A DNA stretch of 7,755 bases. Source: an uncultured Planctomycetaceae bacterium (GTDB lineage: Bacteria; Planctomycetota; Planctomycetia; Pirellulales; Pirellulaceae). The position numbers and the translations under genes were made by a program. The stretch covers positions 1 to 7,755 of the forward strand of contig CALELC010000503.1 of NCBI GenBank assembly GCA_937904535.1. Reading direction: 5' to 3'. The notes below the pieces were generated by a model, which was not told where the DNA came from, searched no databases, and worked only from the letters and a program-made list of their open reading frames with translations. This document shows, one piece after another, positions 1 to 7,390 of the stretch. Numbering within the stretch: the first letter of the stretch is position 1; each line of letters opens with the position of its first letter.

Positions 1-182
1 GCGTTGAGCACGCCCGTGGCCTGGTTGGCGCGCTGGTTGAGACGGTGCGTCTCGTCCACGATGAGCAGGTCGAACCGGTCCTGCGACTCCCCGACCTGGA
101 ACGGGGTGAGGACCATCGACGGGCTCAGACCCGGCGTTCGGGCGAAGACCTTCTCGATCGTCCTGTGGAGCGACTGCTGGGG
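1..182 (-). CDS. Internal fragment of a DUF2075/Schlafen-group-3-like DNA/RNA helicase
   Basis: Sixty complete minus-strand codons (182 down to 3) give a conserved-looking P-loop ATPase segment. It runs from PQQSLHRTIEKVF through TPGLSPSMVLTPFQVGE to FDLLIVDETHRLNQRANQ. The VDETH stretch is the Walker B/motif II (DExH-like), and the NQRANQ context after it is as I remember it from DUF2075 (Schlafen group 3-like helicase) proteins, which occur in bacterial restriction and defence-type genes. The P-loop part should lie before PQQSL but is absent, because upstream of base 183 the sequence becomes an unrelated CHAT gene. The other end runs off the window. Third positions are G or C in 57 of 60 codons, against 39 of 60 in the first 60 codons of the CHAT gene, so this piece has different base use. 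The plus strand is also open here, but that reading resembles nothing and I treat it as a shadow. The fragment cannot be functional as seen. The family call comes from memory of motifs, not a search. Confidence 0.7.
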
Positions 183-1256
183 CCCTCTGCAGAGCTGCGC
201 GCTGAGCCGCCGGAAAATCTGCAGCGGCTGATCAATGAATTGGCTCAGCAGCCTCGCCCGGTTGATCCCCATGCCGTCCCCAGCGCCACGCTCGAATCGC
301 TGGCCACACAAATTGCCCTCGACCGATCGGCGTTGCCGGAGGCCGTACCGCCGCCTCTAGTTGACCAAATCGAAAATGGCCGTACGGATGGACAAACCGG
401 AATGTTGGTGTTCGTCGACCTCGGCGAACGGTATCAGGGCCTGCTGATCCATGGGGAGCAGACTCTGTCATGGAGCCTGCCACCCAGTCGCACGCTCAGC
501 GCCGAAGTGCTCGCCGTGTTGCGGGCGATCGGCGTTCCCGCCGTAACTTCAGGATCACGACTAAGCGGCTCGCAGTCATGGCCGAGCGAGGTGGTAAAAA
601 TCAGTCGCCGCTTGGTCCCTGTGGAACACCATGCCACCGTGATGAGCCTCAAACAGCTCATCATCGTTCCCGACGGCGTCCTGTGGTACCTGCCGATGGA
701 GCTGCTGGTGCTGCGAGGGGACACACAACCCGCCGCTGCTGCGCCGCGGCTCGGCGAGCTCGTGGCGATCCGCTATTGCCCGACCCCTGGGCTTGCCCTG
801 TCTGAACCGACTGAGTCGGAGCCGCAGGAGTTCTTTGCCTCGCCCGATCATCCCGCTCCGCTAGAGCGGTGGATGCGGCTGCCGCTGGCGGCGCCGCACC
901 GCGTGATTCTGCCAGCCCTGCAATCGGCCGCCGAAGACACACCGCTTGGCAGTGGCCGCGAGCTGTTCATGACGCTGGCGACGTTGCGCTGTAGCGGGGC
1001 GCAGGAGGTCCTGGTCAGCCGCTGGGCGGTCGGGGGTGAATCGACTGCAGGCCTGCTGAGCGAACTGCGGCAGGATCTACCGTTCACCGGCCTTCGGCCC
1101 GCGTGGCAGCGAGCGGTCCAACTGCTGCGGCTCCGGGAGCTCGACCCACAGGCCGAACCGTTGCTCGTGGGCAAAGACGCCCAGCGTGAGCAGGTCGCAG
1201 GCGAACATCCGCTGTTCTGGGCCGGTTACTTGCTGGACGCGCCGTTTACTCCATAA
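183..1256 (+). CDS. CHAT-domain protein (C-terminal part), catalytic dyad apparently absent
   Basis: CHAT domains are caspase/separase-like peptidase folds, often attached to TPR or other sensor regions. Here the fold's landmarks are clear. LIIVPDGVLWYLPMELL (from 657) is the usual PDG-L-LP strand. VAIRYCPTPGLAL follows. GRELFMTLATLRCSGAQEVL with SRWAVGGEST (to about 1040) is the GA-V-S-W segment. AWQRAVQLLRL and HPLFWAGYLLD (about 1206-1238) close the domain. Active CHAT peptidases carry a His (about H-x-x-HG) and a Cys in LSACET. Here the strand equivalent to LSACET reads VILPALQSAAED, with no Cys, and I find no HG motif. Only about 40 residues separate RYCPTP from that strand, which is short for the family. 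I recall planctomycete CHAT proteins with a similar Cys-less strand, so this is probably a subfamily trait rather than decay. The frame is open leftwards to base 3 (GTG at 45), but bases 3-182 belong to another gene on the other strand, so the true N-terminus is missing. The stop TAA is 9 bp from the stop of rlmN. Confidence 0.82.
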   Translation, partial: PSAELRAEPPENLQRLINELAQQPRPVDPHAVPSATLESLATQIALDRSALPEAVPPPLVDQIENGRTDGQTGMLVFVDLGERYQGLLIHGEQTLSWSLPPSRTLSAEVLAVLRAIGVPAVTSGSRLSGSQSWPSEVVKISRRLVPVEHHATVMSLKQLIIVPDGVLWYLPMELLVLRGDTQPAAAAPRLGELVAIRYCPTPGLALSEPTESEPQEFFASPDHPAPLERWMRLPLAAPHRVILPALQSAAEDTPLGSGRELFMTLATLRCSGAQEVLVSRWAVGGESTAGLLSELRQDLPFTGLRPAWQRAVQLLRLRELDPQAEPLLVGKDAQREQVAGEHPLFWAGYLLDAPFTP

Positions 1257-1268
1257 CCGCCAGGGTTA
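1254..1268. terminator. Short inverted repeat joining two convergent stop codons
   Basis: TAACC (1254-1258), a 5-nt spacer and GGTTA (1264-1268) form a perfect 5-bp inverted repeat. Each arm contains the TAA stop of one of the two convergent genes, CHAT and rlmN. There is no room for a separate terminator between them and no T-run follows. The repeat could form a weak two-way hairpin or be chance. Confidence 0.2.
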
Positions 1269-2402
1269 CGAAGAGGTGGCGGCGGAAGCGGTTGCCAAGG
1301 CGCCGCGATTGCGTCGCAGTTGGCCGCAGGCCGCATCGATTTCACCACCTTTGCGCAGGCGGAAGTTGACGTTGATCCCCTGCCGCTGCAACACGTCGCG
1401 AAAGCGCGTGATTGCGGCGCCGCTGGGCGTGCGATACGGCAAACCAGCGACCGGGTTGTAGGGAATCACGTTGAGCATCGCACTCCGCCCCCGGAGCAAA
1501 CTGGCGAGTTGCTCGGCGCAGGTTTGCGAATCGTTCTCGCCACCGAGCAGCACATACTCGAACGTCAATCGGCGGCCGCTGGCCTCGAAGTACCGATCCG
1601 CGGCCTCCATCACTGCGGCCACACCGATCTTGCGATTGACCGGTACCAGTTTGCTTCGCAAGTGATCATTTGGGGCATGCAGGCTGACCGCCAAGTTGTA
1701 CGGGACGGCGTGCCGAGCCAGACGATCGATGGCGACCGGCAGTCCGACCGTACTGATCGTGATCCGCCGCGGGCTGATTCCCAAGCCGTCTGGGTTGCGG
1801 GCGACGTCCAGTGCACCGAGGACGCGGTCGAGGTTGGCCAGCGGCTCGCCCATTCCCATCATCACGATGTGGCTTAGCCGCTCGTCTTTGGGCAACAAGT
1901 GTTGCAGTCGCAACATCTGTTCGAGGATTTCGCCGCGGGTCAAGTTGCGTTCCACACCGTCCAAACCGCTGGCACAGAACACGCACCCCATGGCGCAGCC
2001 GACTTGGCTGCTGACACAGATGCTGCGCCGTTCGCCATCGCGGAGCAGCACGCATTCCACTTCGCCGCCATCAGGCAGCTGCACCAAAAGCTTTTCGGTA
2101 CCGTCGGGCGAACTTTGATGTTTGACCACGCGGCACACAAAGATCTCGAACGCCTCCGCGAGCTGCTCGCGCAGCGACCGCGACAGATCCGACATCGTTT
2201 CGAAGTTCGTCGCCCGTCCGTGATACAACCACCGCCAAATCTGCGCAGCCCGAAACGGTTTCTCGCCCCGCTCGGCCAACCAAGATTTCAGGTCGGCAAA
2301 GGAGACATCCAGCAAGTGCTTGCGCGACGGCTCGGTCGTTTCAGCGGAGGAAACGCAGGGCGTGGCGTGCGTGCTGTCGGCAAGCGGGAGCGAATCGGGC
2401 AT
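1266..2402 (-). CDS. rlmN: RlmN, dual-specificity 23S rRNA / tRNA adenine-C2 methyltransferase
   Basis: A radical-SAM enzyme that makes 2-methyladenosine at A2503 of 23S rRNA and, in characterised homologues, A37 of some tRNAs; cytosolic. From the chosen ATG it has 378 residues, normal for the family. Residues about 30-90 form the N-terminal accessory domain (KPFRAAQIWRWLY). The cluster motif C-AMG-C-VF-C is C136, C140 and C143, binding the 4Fe-4S cluster. The two mechanistic cysteines are also present: C129, seven residues before the first ligand in CVSSQVGC, and C359 in GGEIDAACGQL. They match E. coli C118 and C355. MMGMGEPLAN (181-190) is the SAM-binding GEP region; SLHAPND and NVIPYNP are further family signatures. 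The frame stays open upstream to 2720, but that extension lies inside the divergent peptidase gene and resembles no RlmN N-terminus, so the ATG at 2402 is preferred. No Shine-Dalgarno is evident. RlmN is preferred over the paralogue Cfr because of this motif set and the housekeeping context. Confidence 0.95.
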   Translation of the reverse strand: MPDSLPLADSTHATPCVSSAETTEPSRKHLLDVSFADLKSWLAERGEKPFRAAQIWRWLYHGRATNFETMSDLSRSLREQLAEAFEIFVCRVVKHQSSPDGTEKLLVQLPDGGEVECVLLRDGERRSICVSSQVGCAMGCVFCASGLDGVERNLTRGEILEQMLRLQHLLPKDERLSHIVMMGMGEPLANLDRVLGALDVARNPDGLGISPRRITISTVGLPVAIDRLARHAVPYNLAVSLHAPNDHLRSKLVPVNRKIGVAAVMEAADRYFEASGRRLTFEYVLLGGENDSQTCAEQLASLLRGRSAMLNVIPYNPVAGLPYRTPSGAAITRFRDVLQRQGINVNFRLRKGGEIDAACGQLRRNRGALATASAATSS

Positions 2403-2543
2403 CGGTTGGGGCTGGTCAGCGGTAAAGGGTGTACGTAATAGTCTCCGTATTGTATGCGACGGCACAACGACCGCGATCCTTAATTTGACCGTTGTCCCAG
2501 TACCCGCCCAACGACTGCTGATCCCGGACCCACGTAGGCTGCC
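2403..2543. promoter_or_regulatory. Divergent intergenic region, probable promoters of rlmN and the M20 peptidase
   Basis: This 141-bp gap separates two genes read outward, so both promoters should lie here. On the minus strand TACAAT (2454-2449), 46 bp before the rlmN ATG, resembles a sigma-70 -10 box, but no good -35 lies at the usual distance. On the plus strand TTGACC (2485-2490) resembles a -35 box, but the bases 16-18 positions further on do not form a -10. There is no recognisable operator or riboswitch. The individual boxes are weak; only the regional assignment is reasonable. Confidence 0.35.
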
Positions 2544-3728
2544 ATGACCACTGCTGCGATCGACACCGATGCCGCCCTGAAGCGATTTATGACACTTGCC
2601 GCAATCGACGGCATCAGCGGCAAGGAGCGCGCAGCGATGAACCAGATCATCGCGATGCTGACCGCAGGCGGCGTCGATGAGCTGGCGATTCGCTATGACG
2701 ACGCCAACACAAGAAGTCACATTGGGGGCGAAGTCGGCAATTTGATCGTCGACTTACCGGGAACGATGTCCGGGCCCACGACGCTGTTGTCGGCACACGT
2801 TGATACTGTGCCGGTCTGCGTCGGCAGCACACCGGTGATCGATGGCGGCGAGGTCCGCAGCGCCCGCGAGTCAACTGGTCTGGGAGCCGATGACCGGGCC
2901 GGCTGCTGTGTCCTGATTACGGCTGTAACGGAACTGCTCAAGAGTGGTCGACCGTATCCACCGCTGAAACTGTTGTTCTGCATTCAGGAAGAGATCGGAC
3001 TATGCGGCGCACGCCACCTCGATGGTGCGCTTCTGGGCAAAGTCGACCGCGCCTTCAATTTTGACGGTGGCAGCGTCGAGAAACTGACCATCGGCGCCAC
3101 CGGTGGCCAGCGGATGACGATCGAAATTCGTGGGATTCCCGCGCATGCAGGCGTCGCCCCGGCGACCGGTGCCAGCGCCATCGTGATGGCTGCCGAAGCG
3201 ATCCACCAGTTGTACCAGGACGGCTGGCTTGGCCGCGTCGAGAAGCCGGGGCTGGGCGTGGGCACGGCGAATGTCGGAGTGATCTCCGGCGGAGATGCAA
3301 CCAACGTGATCACACCGCGGGTCAACCTACGGGCTGAAGCACGCAGTCACGATCCCGCCATGCGCGAGCGAATCGTGGAAGAAATCGGAAAAGCCTTCCG
3401 CAATGCCGCTGCCGCGGTCACCAACGACAGCGGTTTGGGCGGCCGGGTGGAAATCAGTTCCACGGTTGACTACGAGTCGTTCCGGCTCGCTGAGGACCAT
3501 CCGTCGGTGGTCGCAGCCGAAGCTGCTGTGCGCTCGCTCGGCCGAGAGCCACGACGGCTGGTTTCCGACGGAGGCTTGGATGCCAACTGGCTCTATCGTC
3601 ACGGCATTGCCGCGGTGACCCTCGGCTGCGGACAATGCAATATCCACACGACCGACGAGCGGCTGTTGATCGCCGATTACCTCGATGCTTGTCGCATCGC
3701 TCTGCGTCTGATCTCAGCGGAATCCTAG
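2544..3728 (+). CDS. M20-family zinc metallopeptidase, PepT/YqjE-like
   Basis: A 394-residue cytosolic aminopeptidase or related amidohydrolase of the M20 (PepT, YqjE-like) group, expected to bind two zinc ions. The active-site set is complete and in order: SAHVDTVP gives ligand H85 and catalytic-support D87; GLGADDRAG gives the bridging Asp (D116 or D117); IQEEIG gives catalytic E149 and ligand E150; FNFDGG gives D174; and NIHTTDE gives H368. The insert 'lid' domain (about 185-300) carries the typical IPAHAGVAP motif with H201. There is no signal peptide. The ATG at 2544 is chosen because the protein aligns with family lengths from there; no Shine-Dalgarno precedes it. The next gene follows 84 bp later on the same strand, so joint transcription is possible. 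The substrate cannot be read from the sequence: PepT cleaves tripeptides, but YqjE-like members are mostly uncharacterised, so I do not assign pepT. Confidence 0.9.
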   Translation: MTTAAIDTDAALKRFMTLAAIDGISGKERAAMNQIIAMLTAGGVDELAIRYDDANTRSHIGGEVGNLIVDLPGTMSGPTTLLSAHVDTVPVCVGSTPVIDGGEVRSARESTGLGADDRAGCCVLITAVTELLKSGRPYPPLKLLFCIQEEIGLCGARHLDGALLGKVDRAFNFDGGSVEKLTIGATGGQRMTIEIRGIPAHAGVAPATGASAIVMAAEAIHQLYQDGWLGRVEKPGLGVGTANVGVISGGDATNVITPRVNLRAEARSHDPAMRERIVEEIGKAFRNAAAAVTNDSGLGGRVEISSTVDYESFRLAEDHPSVVAAEAAVRSLGREPRRLVSDGGLDANWLYRHGIAAVTLGCGQCNIHTTDERLLIADYLDACRIALRLISAES

Positions 3729-3812
3729 GCCTGCGCGTGAACACGGTGGCCAGTCGCGAGGCAGTGCCTGCGTGACCTCACAAACTAAAAATTGCAACCC
3801 GAAAACGACTTG

Positions 3813-6800
3813 ATGGGCAGTGGTTTTGGCGGCGACCGTTCGATGAACCGCGAACTGGCGGAATTGATCCGTCGTGCGATGCAGAACCGCGATGCTCGCC
3901 GCGCCGCACGCGCTGGTGCCGGTACGGTTTCGCCCGCCGCCGGAGCCAAGGAACCGGTCTCGCTGACTACCGCTCAAAAATGGTTGGTCCAGCTCCGGTT
4001 GATCCGCCAGGGGCTACCTGCTCAGTGGTCCGACTGGCGCATCAACCAGTTCGCCCAGTTCGACATCAAGCGGATCTATCGCAACGGCGAAATCCAAGCG
4101 ACCTGCAGCTTCCAAGGGCAAGTGCTGGAAGTGTTTGCCGATGGTTCAGGAAACCAGCCCTCAGTCGGTTGTTCTTGTCCGGCGTCGCTCGGAGAGGCCC
4201 CCTGCAGTCACGCTTACGCTTATCTCCTCTATTTAATCGAGCAGCTCAGCAACTCTGATTCACGGCTCAACTGGCTGCTCGAACAAGGCAGTTTTACCGG
4301 CGGCGTCCCGAGTCGCGACCGGTTTAAACCAGACCTGGAACTGCAGGCGATCGAACGCCTTGATGAACTGCTGCAGCGTACCCCAGCCGCTCTGGAAGAG
4401 GCGGACGAGTTGCCGCCCCTGCCGCAAGACGCTGGGCAGCGATTGGCATGGAATCTCCAGTTCGGTGACCGCTACCTGACTGTTGAGCCCGTGATCCAAC
4501 AGCGTAAAAAACGCGGCGAAGGATACACCAAGGGACGCAAGATTTCGCTGGATAAACTCAAACAATCGGATCATCTCGCGTTGTCCGATGCCGATCGGCG
4601 CGTCGTCTATCTGATCAAAATCAACCCTGATGCGTACGGCTTTCGCGTCCAGTGGATGCTTGATCCATTCAAGGCAATCGAGCAATTGATCGGTCAGCCC
4701 AATGTGATTCTCGACGATCAAGCATGCCGGGTCGAACGCACCGAATATCAGGTAACGCTGCTCCGACACGAAGACAAATGGCGGTTCGCCCTGATGCATC
4801 CCGACGGTCGGCAACCGGGTGGCAGAACCGCAATGGGTGATGGAGGGATCGTCACGGTCCTGAGTGATCAGGCCCGGGCGTTGTTTGCTCCCGTGCCGCC
4901 AGGCGGCCAGCGGACACTGCAAGCCTTGCTGAGCCTGCCACCGCTGGGTGACAAACATGCGGCGCTGCTGTTTGATAAAGCGCGGCGGCTGCAGACGGTG
5001 TTGCCGATCCGGCTGCCGGAAGAGGTCGGTGGTGAAATCGTGCCGGAGCGGACTCGCCCGGTGGTACTGCTTCGCTCCTGTGCGGATGGCTCGCTCGACT
5101 ACGGGCTGCGCGTCCGCGATTCAGCGGGCCGGCTTCACCGCCCGGGAGCGCCGCCGGCCCTGCGCGCGGACACCGACGGAGATCAACCGGTACAGCGGCT
5201 GCGGAATCTGAGTGACGAGATCGACCGCGTGCAAACGTTGGCGAGCCAGCTTGGGATCGAAGTCGGTGCGGCCAGCGGTTGGGACGGCACGATCCGCGAC
5301 TTCGCCGCCGGGCTGAATCTCATCGAATCGGTGCAAACCCATCACAGCGACGTCGAGGTGCTGTGGGACCGGAAAAGCCAGCAGTCGATGACAGTGCTGG
5401 GGCATCTGACTGCCAAAAACGTGAAGGTCGATATCAGTAGCAAGCGTGACTGGTTTGGACTCTCCGGAAGTTGTGACTTGGGAACGCAAACCTTATCGCT
5501 GCAGCAGTTGTTGCAGGCCCTGCCCAGTGAGTCTGATCAAGCTGCCATCCAGGGCGATTTCATCCGCATCGCTGACGGCCAGTGGGCACGGATCTCTTCG
5601 CAACTTCGCCAGCGACTGCAACGGCTGCGTGATGCGACCCACGTCGACCGTAAGACCTTGCTACTCGATGCAACGGCAGCGCCCGCCGTCCGTGACCTGC
5701 TGGCCGATGAAATCGAGCTGAGCGCAAACAAGAATTGGCACCAGTGTCTGGCGAGACTTGAGCGTGCTGAGCAACTTGAACCGGTGCTGCCAGCAGGGCT
5801 TCAAGCGGAACTCCGCGACTACCAGTTGGCAGGCTACCAATGGTTGCGGCGACTGGCGGAATGGGGTGTGGGCGGGGTACTGGCCGACGACATGGGCCTA
5901 GGAAAAACGCTGCAAACGCTTGCGGTGCTGTTGGATCGGGCTGACGACGGACCGGCGCTCGTGATCGCGCCGACGTCGGTCGGGTTCAACTGGGTCCGCG
6001 AAGCACAGCGGTTTACGCCCGGCCTCCGTGCCCACTTGTACCGCGAAACCGAACGCGAAGACTTTCTGACCGGCGTCCGTGCAGGTGATTTGGTCGTCTG
6101 CAGCTACGGTCTGGCTCTGCGCGACGAGAAAGCGCTGGGCCAAGTTCGCTGGTCAACGGTGGTGCTCGACGAAGCGCAAGCCGTCAAGAACAGCCGCAGC
6201 AAGACGGCCCAAGCGATTGCCAAGCTGCAGGCGAACTGGATGCTCGCGCTGACGGGCACACCGGTAGAGAACCATCTGGGCGAGCTCTGGAGCCTGTTCC
6301 ACTTGGTGTCTCCCGGCGTATTCGGCGGCTGGGACCACTTTCGGCGCCGCTTTGCCCTGCCGATCGAAAAGCAACACGACGCCAGCGCGCGGGCCTCGCT
6401 GGCAAATCGCTTGCAACCGTTCGTGCTTCGCCGCAGCAAGTCCCAGGTGCTTACCGAATTGCCGCCGCGAACCGAAATGAATCTGTATGTCGACCTCAGC
6501 CCTGAAGAACGCAACCAATACGAACGTGTGCGAATGTCGGCGATCGGTGAGATCGACCAAATTGCCGCGCTGCCGAATCTCCAAGACCAACGCTTCAAGC
6601 TGCTCGCACTGCTAACCCGCCTGCGGCAATTCGCTTGTCATCCTGGCATCGTCAATCGGCAGTGGACCGGTTCCTCGGCCAAACTGGACCAGCTTTGCAG
6701 CACGCTGGATGAGTTGAAGGAAGAAGGCCACCGGGCACTCATTTTCAGCCAGTTCACCCAGCACCTCGATCTCATCCGCCAGGCGCTGGACAAGCGTGGC

Positions 6801-7193
6801 ATCAGCTATCAGTACCTCGATGGTGCGACTCCCGCAGCCATGCGGCAACAGCGGGTCGACGCGTTCCAAAACGGGGACGGTGATGCGTTTCTAATCTCGC
6901 TCAAAGCGGGCGGCACGGGGCTGAATCTGACAGCCGCTGATTACGTGATCCACATGGACCCGTGGTGGAATCCGGCCGTGGAAGATCAGGCAACCGACCG
7001 CGCCCATCGCATCGGCCAGGACAAACCGGTCATGGTCTACCGGATCATCGCGCGAGGCACGATCGAAGACGAGATTCTGTCGCTCCACGAGACCAAACGC
7101 GATCTGGTGACTGGAGTTCTGGAGGGTACCGCCGCGGCAGCATCACTCAGCTCAAGTGAGCTGATAAACCTGCTGCGGGCTCAGCCAGAGTAG
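3813..7193 (+). CDS. SWIM-SNF2 family DNA-dependent ATPase (Swi2/Snf2 helicase-like)
   Basis: A Swi2/Snf2-type translocase of about 1,126 residues, presumed to remodel protein-nucleic acid complexes. Residues about 120-133 form a SWIM zinc finger (C120-x-C122-x8-C131-x-H133), a DNA- or protein-binding module. About 215-600 is a large middle region beginning WNLQFGDRYLTVEP and resembling the bacterial SNF2-associated domain. The ATPase core follows: Q-motif LRDYQ (667-671), Walker A DMGLGKT with K698, motif II DEAQ (786-789), motif III LTGTPVEN (T814), then lobe 2 with ALIFSQF (about 975), GGTGLNL (1033 on) and motif VI DQATDRAHRIGQ (1058-1069, arginine finger near R1066). All motifs are intact. 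The in-frame stop TAA at 3786 limits the start to TTG 3792, ATG 3813 or ATG 3843; none has a clear Shine-Dalgarno, and ATG 3843 (MNRELAELIRRAM) is as likely as 3813. No nuclease, methylase or other defence partner is adjacent, so a housekeeping or repair/transcription role is as likely as defence. Confidence 0.92.
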   Translation: MGSGFGGDRSMNRELAELIRRAMQNRDARRAARAGAGTVSPAAGAKEPVSLTTAQKWLVQLRLIRQGLPAQWSDWRINQFAQFDIKRIYRNGEIQATCSFQGQVLEVFADGSGNQPSVGCSCPASLGEAPCSHAYAYLLYLIEQLSNSDSRLNWLLEQGSFTGGVPSRDRFKPDLELQAIERLDELLQRTPAALEEADELPPLPQDAGQRLAWNLQFGDRYLTVEPVIQQRKKRGEGYTKGRKISLDKLKQSDHLALSDADRRVVYLIKINPDAYGFRVQWMLDPFKAIEQLIGQPNVILDDQACRVERTEYQVTLLRHEDKWRFALMHPDGRQPGGRTAMGDGGIVTVLSDQARALFAPVPPGGQRTLQALLSLPPLGDKHAALLFDKARRLQTVLPIRLPEEVGGEIVPERTRPVVLLRSCADGSLDYGLRVRDSAGRLHRPGAPPALRADTDGDQPVQRLRNLSDEIDRVQTLASQLGIEVGAASGWDGTIRDFAAGLNLIESVQTHHSDVEVLWDRKSQQSMTVLGHLTAKNVKVDISSKRDWFGLSGSCDLGTQTLSLQQLLQALPSESDQAAIQGDFIRIADGQWARISSQLRQRLQRLRDATHVDRKTLLLDATAAPAVRDLLADEIELSANKNWHQCLARLERAEQLEPVLPAGLQAELRDYQLAGYQWLRRLAEWGVGGVLADDMGLGKTLQTLAVLLDRADDGPALVIAPTSVGFNWVREAQRFTPGLRAHLYRETEREDFLTGVRAGDLVVCSYGLALRDEKALGQVRWSTVVLDEAQAVKNSRSKTAQAIAKLQANWMLALTGTPVENHLGELWSLFHLVSPGVFGGWDHFRRRFALPIEKQHDASARASLANRLQPFVLRRSKSQVLTELPPRTEMNLYVDLSPEERNQYERVRMSAIGEIDQIAALPNLQDQRFKLLALLTRLRQFACHPGIVNRQWTGSSAKLDQLCSTLDELKEEGHRALIFSQFTQHLDLIRQALDKRGISYQYLDGATPAAMRQQRVDAFQNGDGDAFLISLKAGGTGLNLTAADYVIHMDPWWNPAVEDQATDRAHRIGQDKPVMVYRIIARGTIEDEILSLHETKRDLVTGVLEGTAAAASLSSSELINLLRAQPE

Positions 7194-7211
7194 CTCGGCT
7201 GCCGCTCTGGC
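7184..7211 (+). terminator. Hairpin overlapping the end of the SNF2 gene
   Basis: GCCAGAG (7184-7190) and CTCTGGC (7205-7211) can pair as a 7-bp stem with a 14-nt loop that contains the TAG stop. No T-run follows (the next bases are GGATAAATC), so it would be an atypical terminator at best. Confidence 0.28.
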
Positions 7212-7224
7212 GGATAAATCATCG

Positions 7225-7246
7225 GGCCATTTTCAGAACAATGGTC
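7225..7246. terminator. Hairpin in the convergent intergenic region
   Basis: GGCCATT (7225-7231) pairs with AATGGTC (7240-7246) over an 8-nt loop, with one G-T wobble. It lies about 30 bp after the SNF2 stop in a gap between two convergent genes. No T-run is present. Confidence 0.22.
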
Positions 7247-7314
7247 GACCTCGGCTGGCAATTGATGTGCCGGCTTCAGCGTGCTGCGGCCCCATTTGGA
7301 GAGCCACTTGCACT

Positions 7315-7334
7315 TCGACCGGCGGAGCGGTCGA
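7315..7334. terminator. GC-rich hairpin, possible bidirectional terminator
   Basis: TCGACCG (7315-7321) and CGGTCGA (7328-7334) form a perfect 7-bp stem with a 6-nt loop (GCGGAG). It sits between the stops of the SNF2 gene and the minus-strand repeat-protein gene, where either transcript could end. There is no T-tract on either side. The rest of the 197-bp gap (7194-7390) shows no open gene. Confidence 0.3.
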
Positions 7335-7390
7335 CCACCTTGGACGGCCAATCATGTTGAGCGGGAACCCAACGCGCTCATTGGTCTTGC

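Noticed and set aside
3..182. Plus-strand open frame continuing the CHAT gene to the left edge, including a GTG at 45
   Set aside because: The minus strand in the same bases gives a strongly helicase-like protein with very biased third positions, while the plus reading resembles nothing. I take it as a shadow that is open by chance.
1..1256. A helicase-CHAT defence pair
   Set aside because: Both genes are cut at the same base and neither is complete. Their adjacency is probably produced by the join, so it cannot be read as a functional pairing.
1266..2402. Cfr (C8 methylation, antibiotic resistance) instead of RlmN
   Set aside because: Cfr and RlmN share the radical-SAM cysteines, but the overall signature (CVSSQVGC, GGEIDAACGQL) and housekeeping context fit RlmN; there are no signs of a mobile element.
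1899..2438. Plus-strand open frame of 179 codons antisense to rlmN
   Set aside because: It lies within a fully conserved gene on the other strand and has no recognisable features; a shadow of high-GC coding sequence.
2403..2720. N-terminal extension of the rlmN frame by 106 codons
   Set aside because: It lies antisense within the first 177 bases of the peptidase gene and across the divergent promoter region, and does not resemble an RlmN N-terminus. The ATG at 2402 gives the normal family length.
3792..3812. TTG start for the SNF2 gene at 3792
   Set aside because: It adds only seven unremarkable residues, has no ribosome site, and ATG codons follow at 3813 and 3843.
4260..4958. Minus-strand open frame of 232 codons inside the SNF2 gene
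   Set aside because: It is antisense to a continuous, well-supported coding region, and its translation shows no domain or motif.
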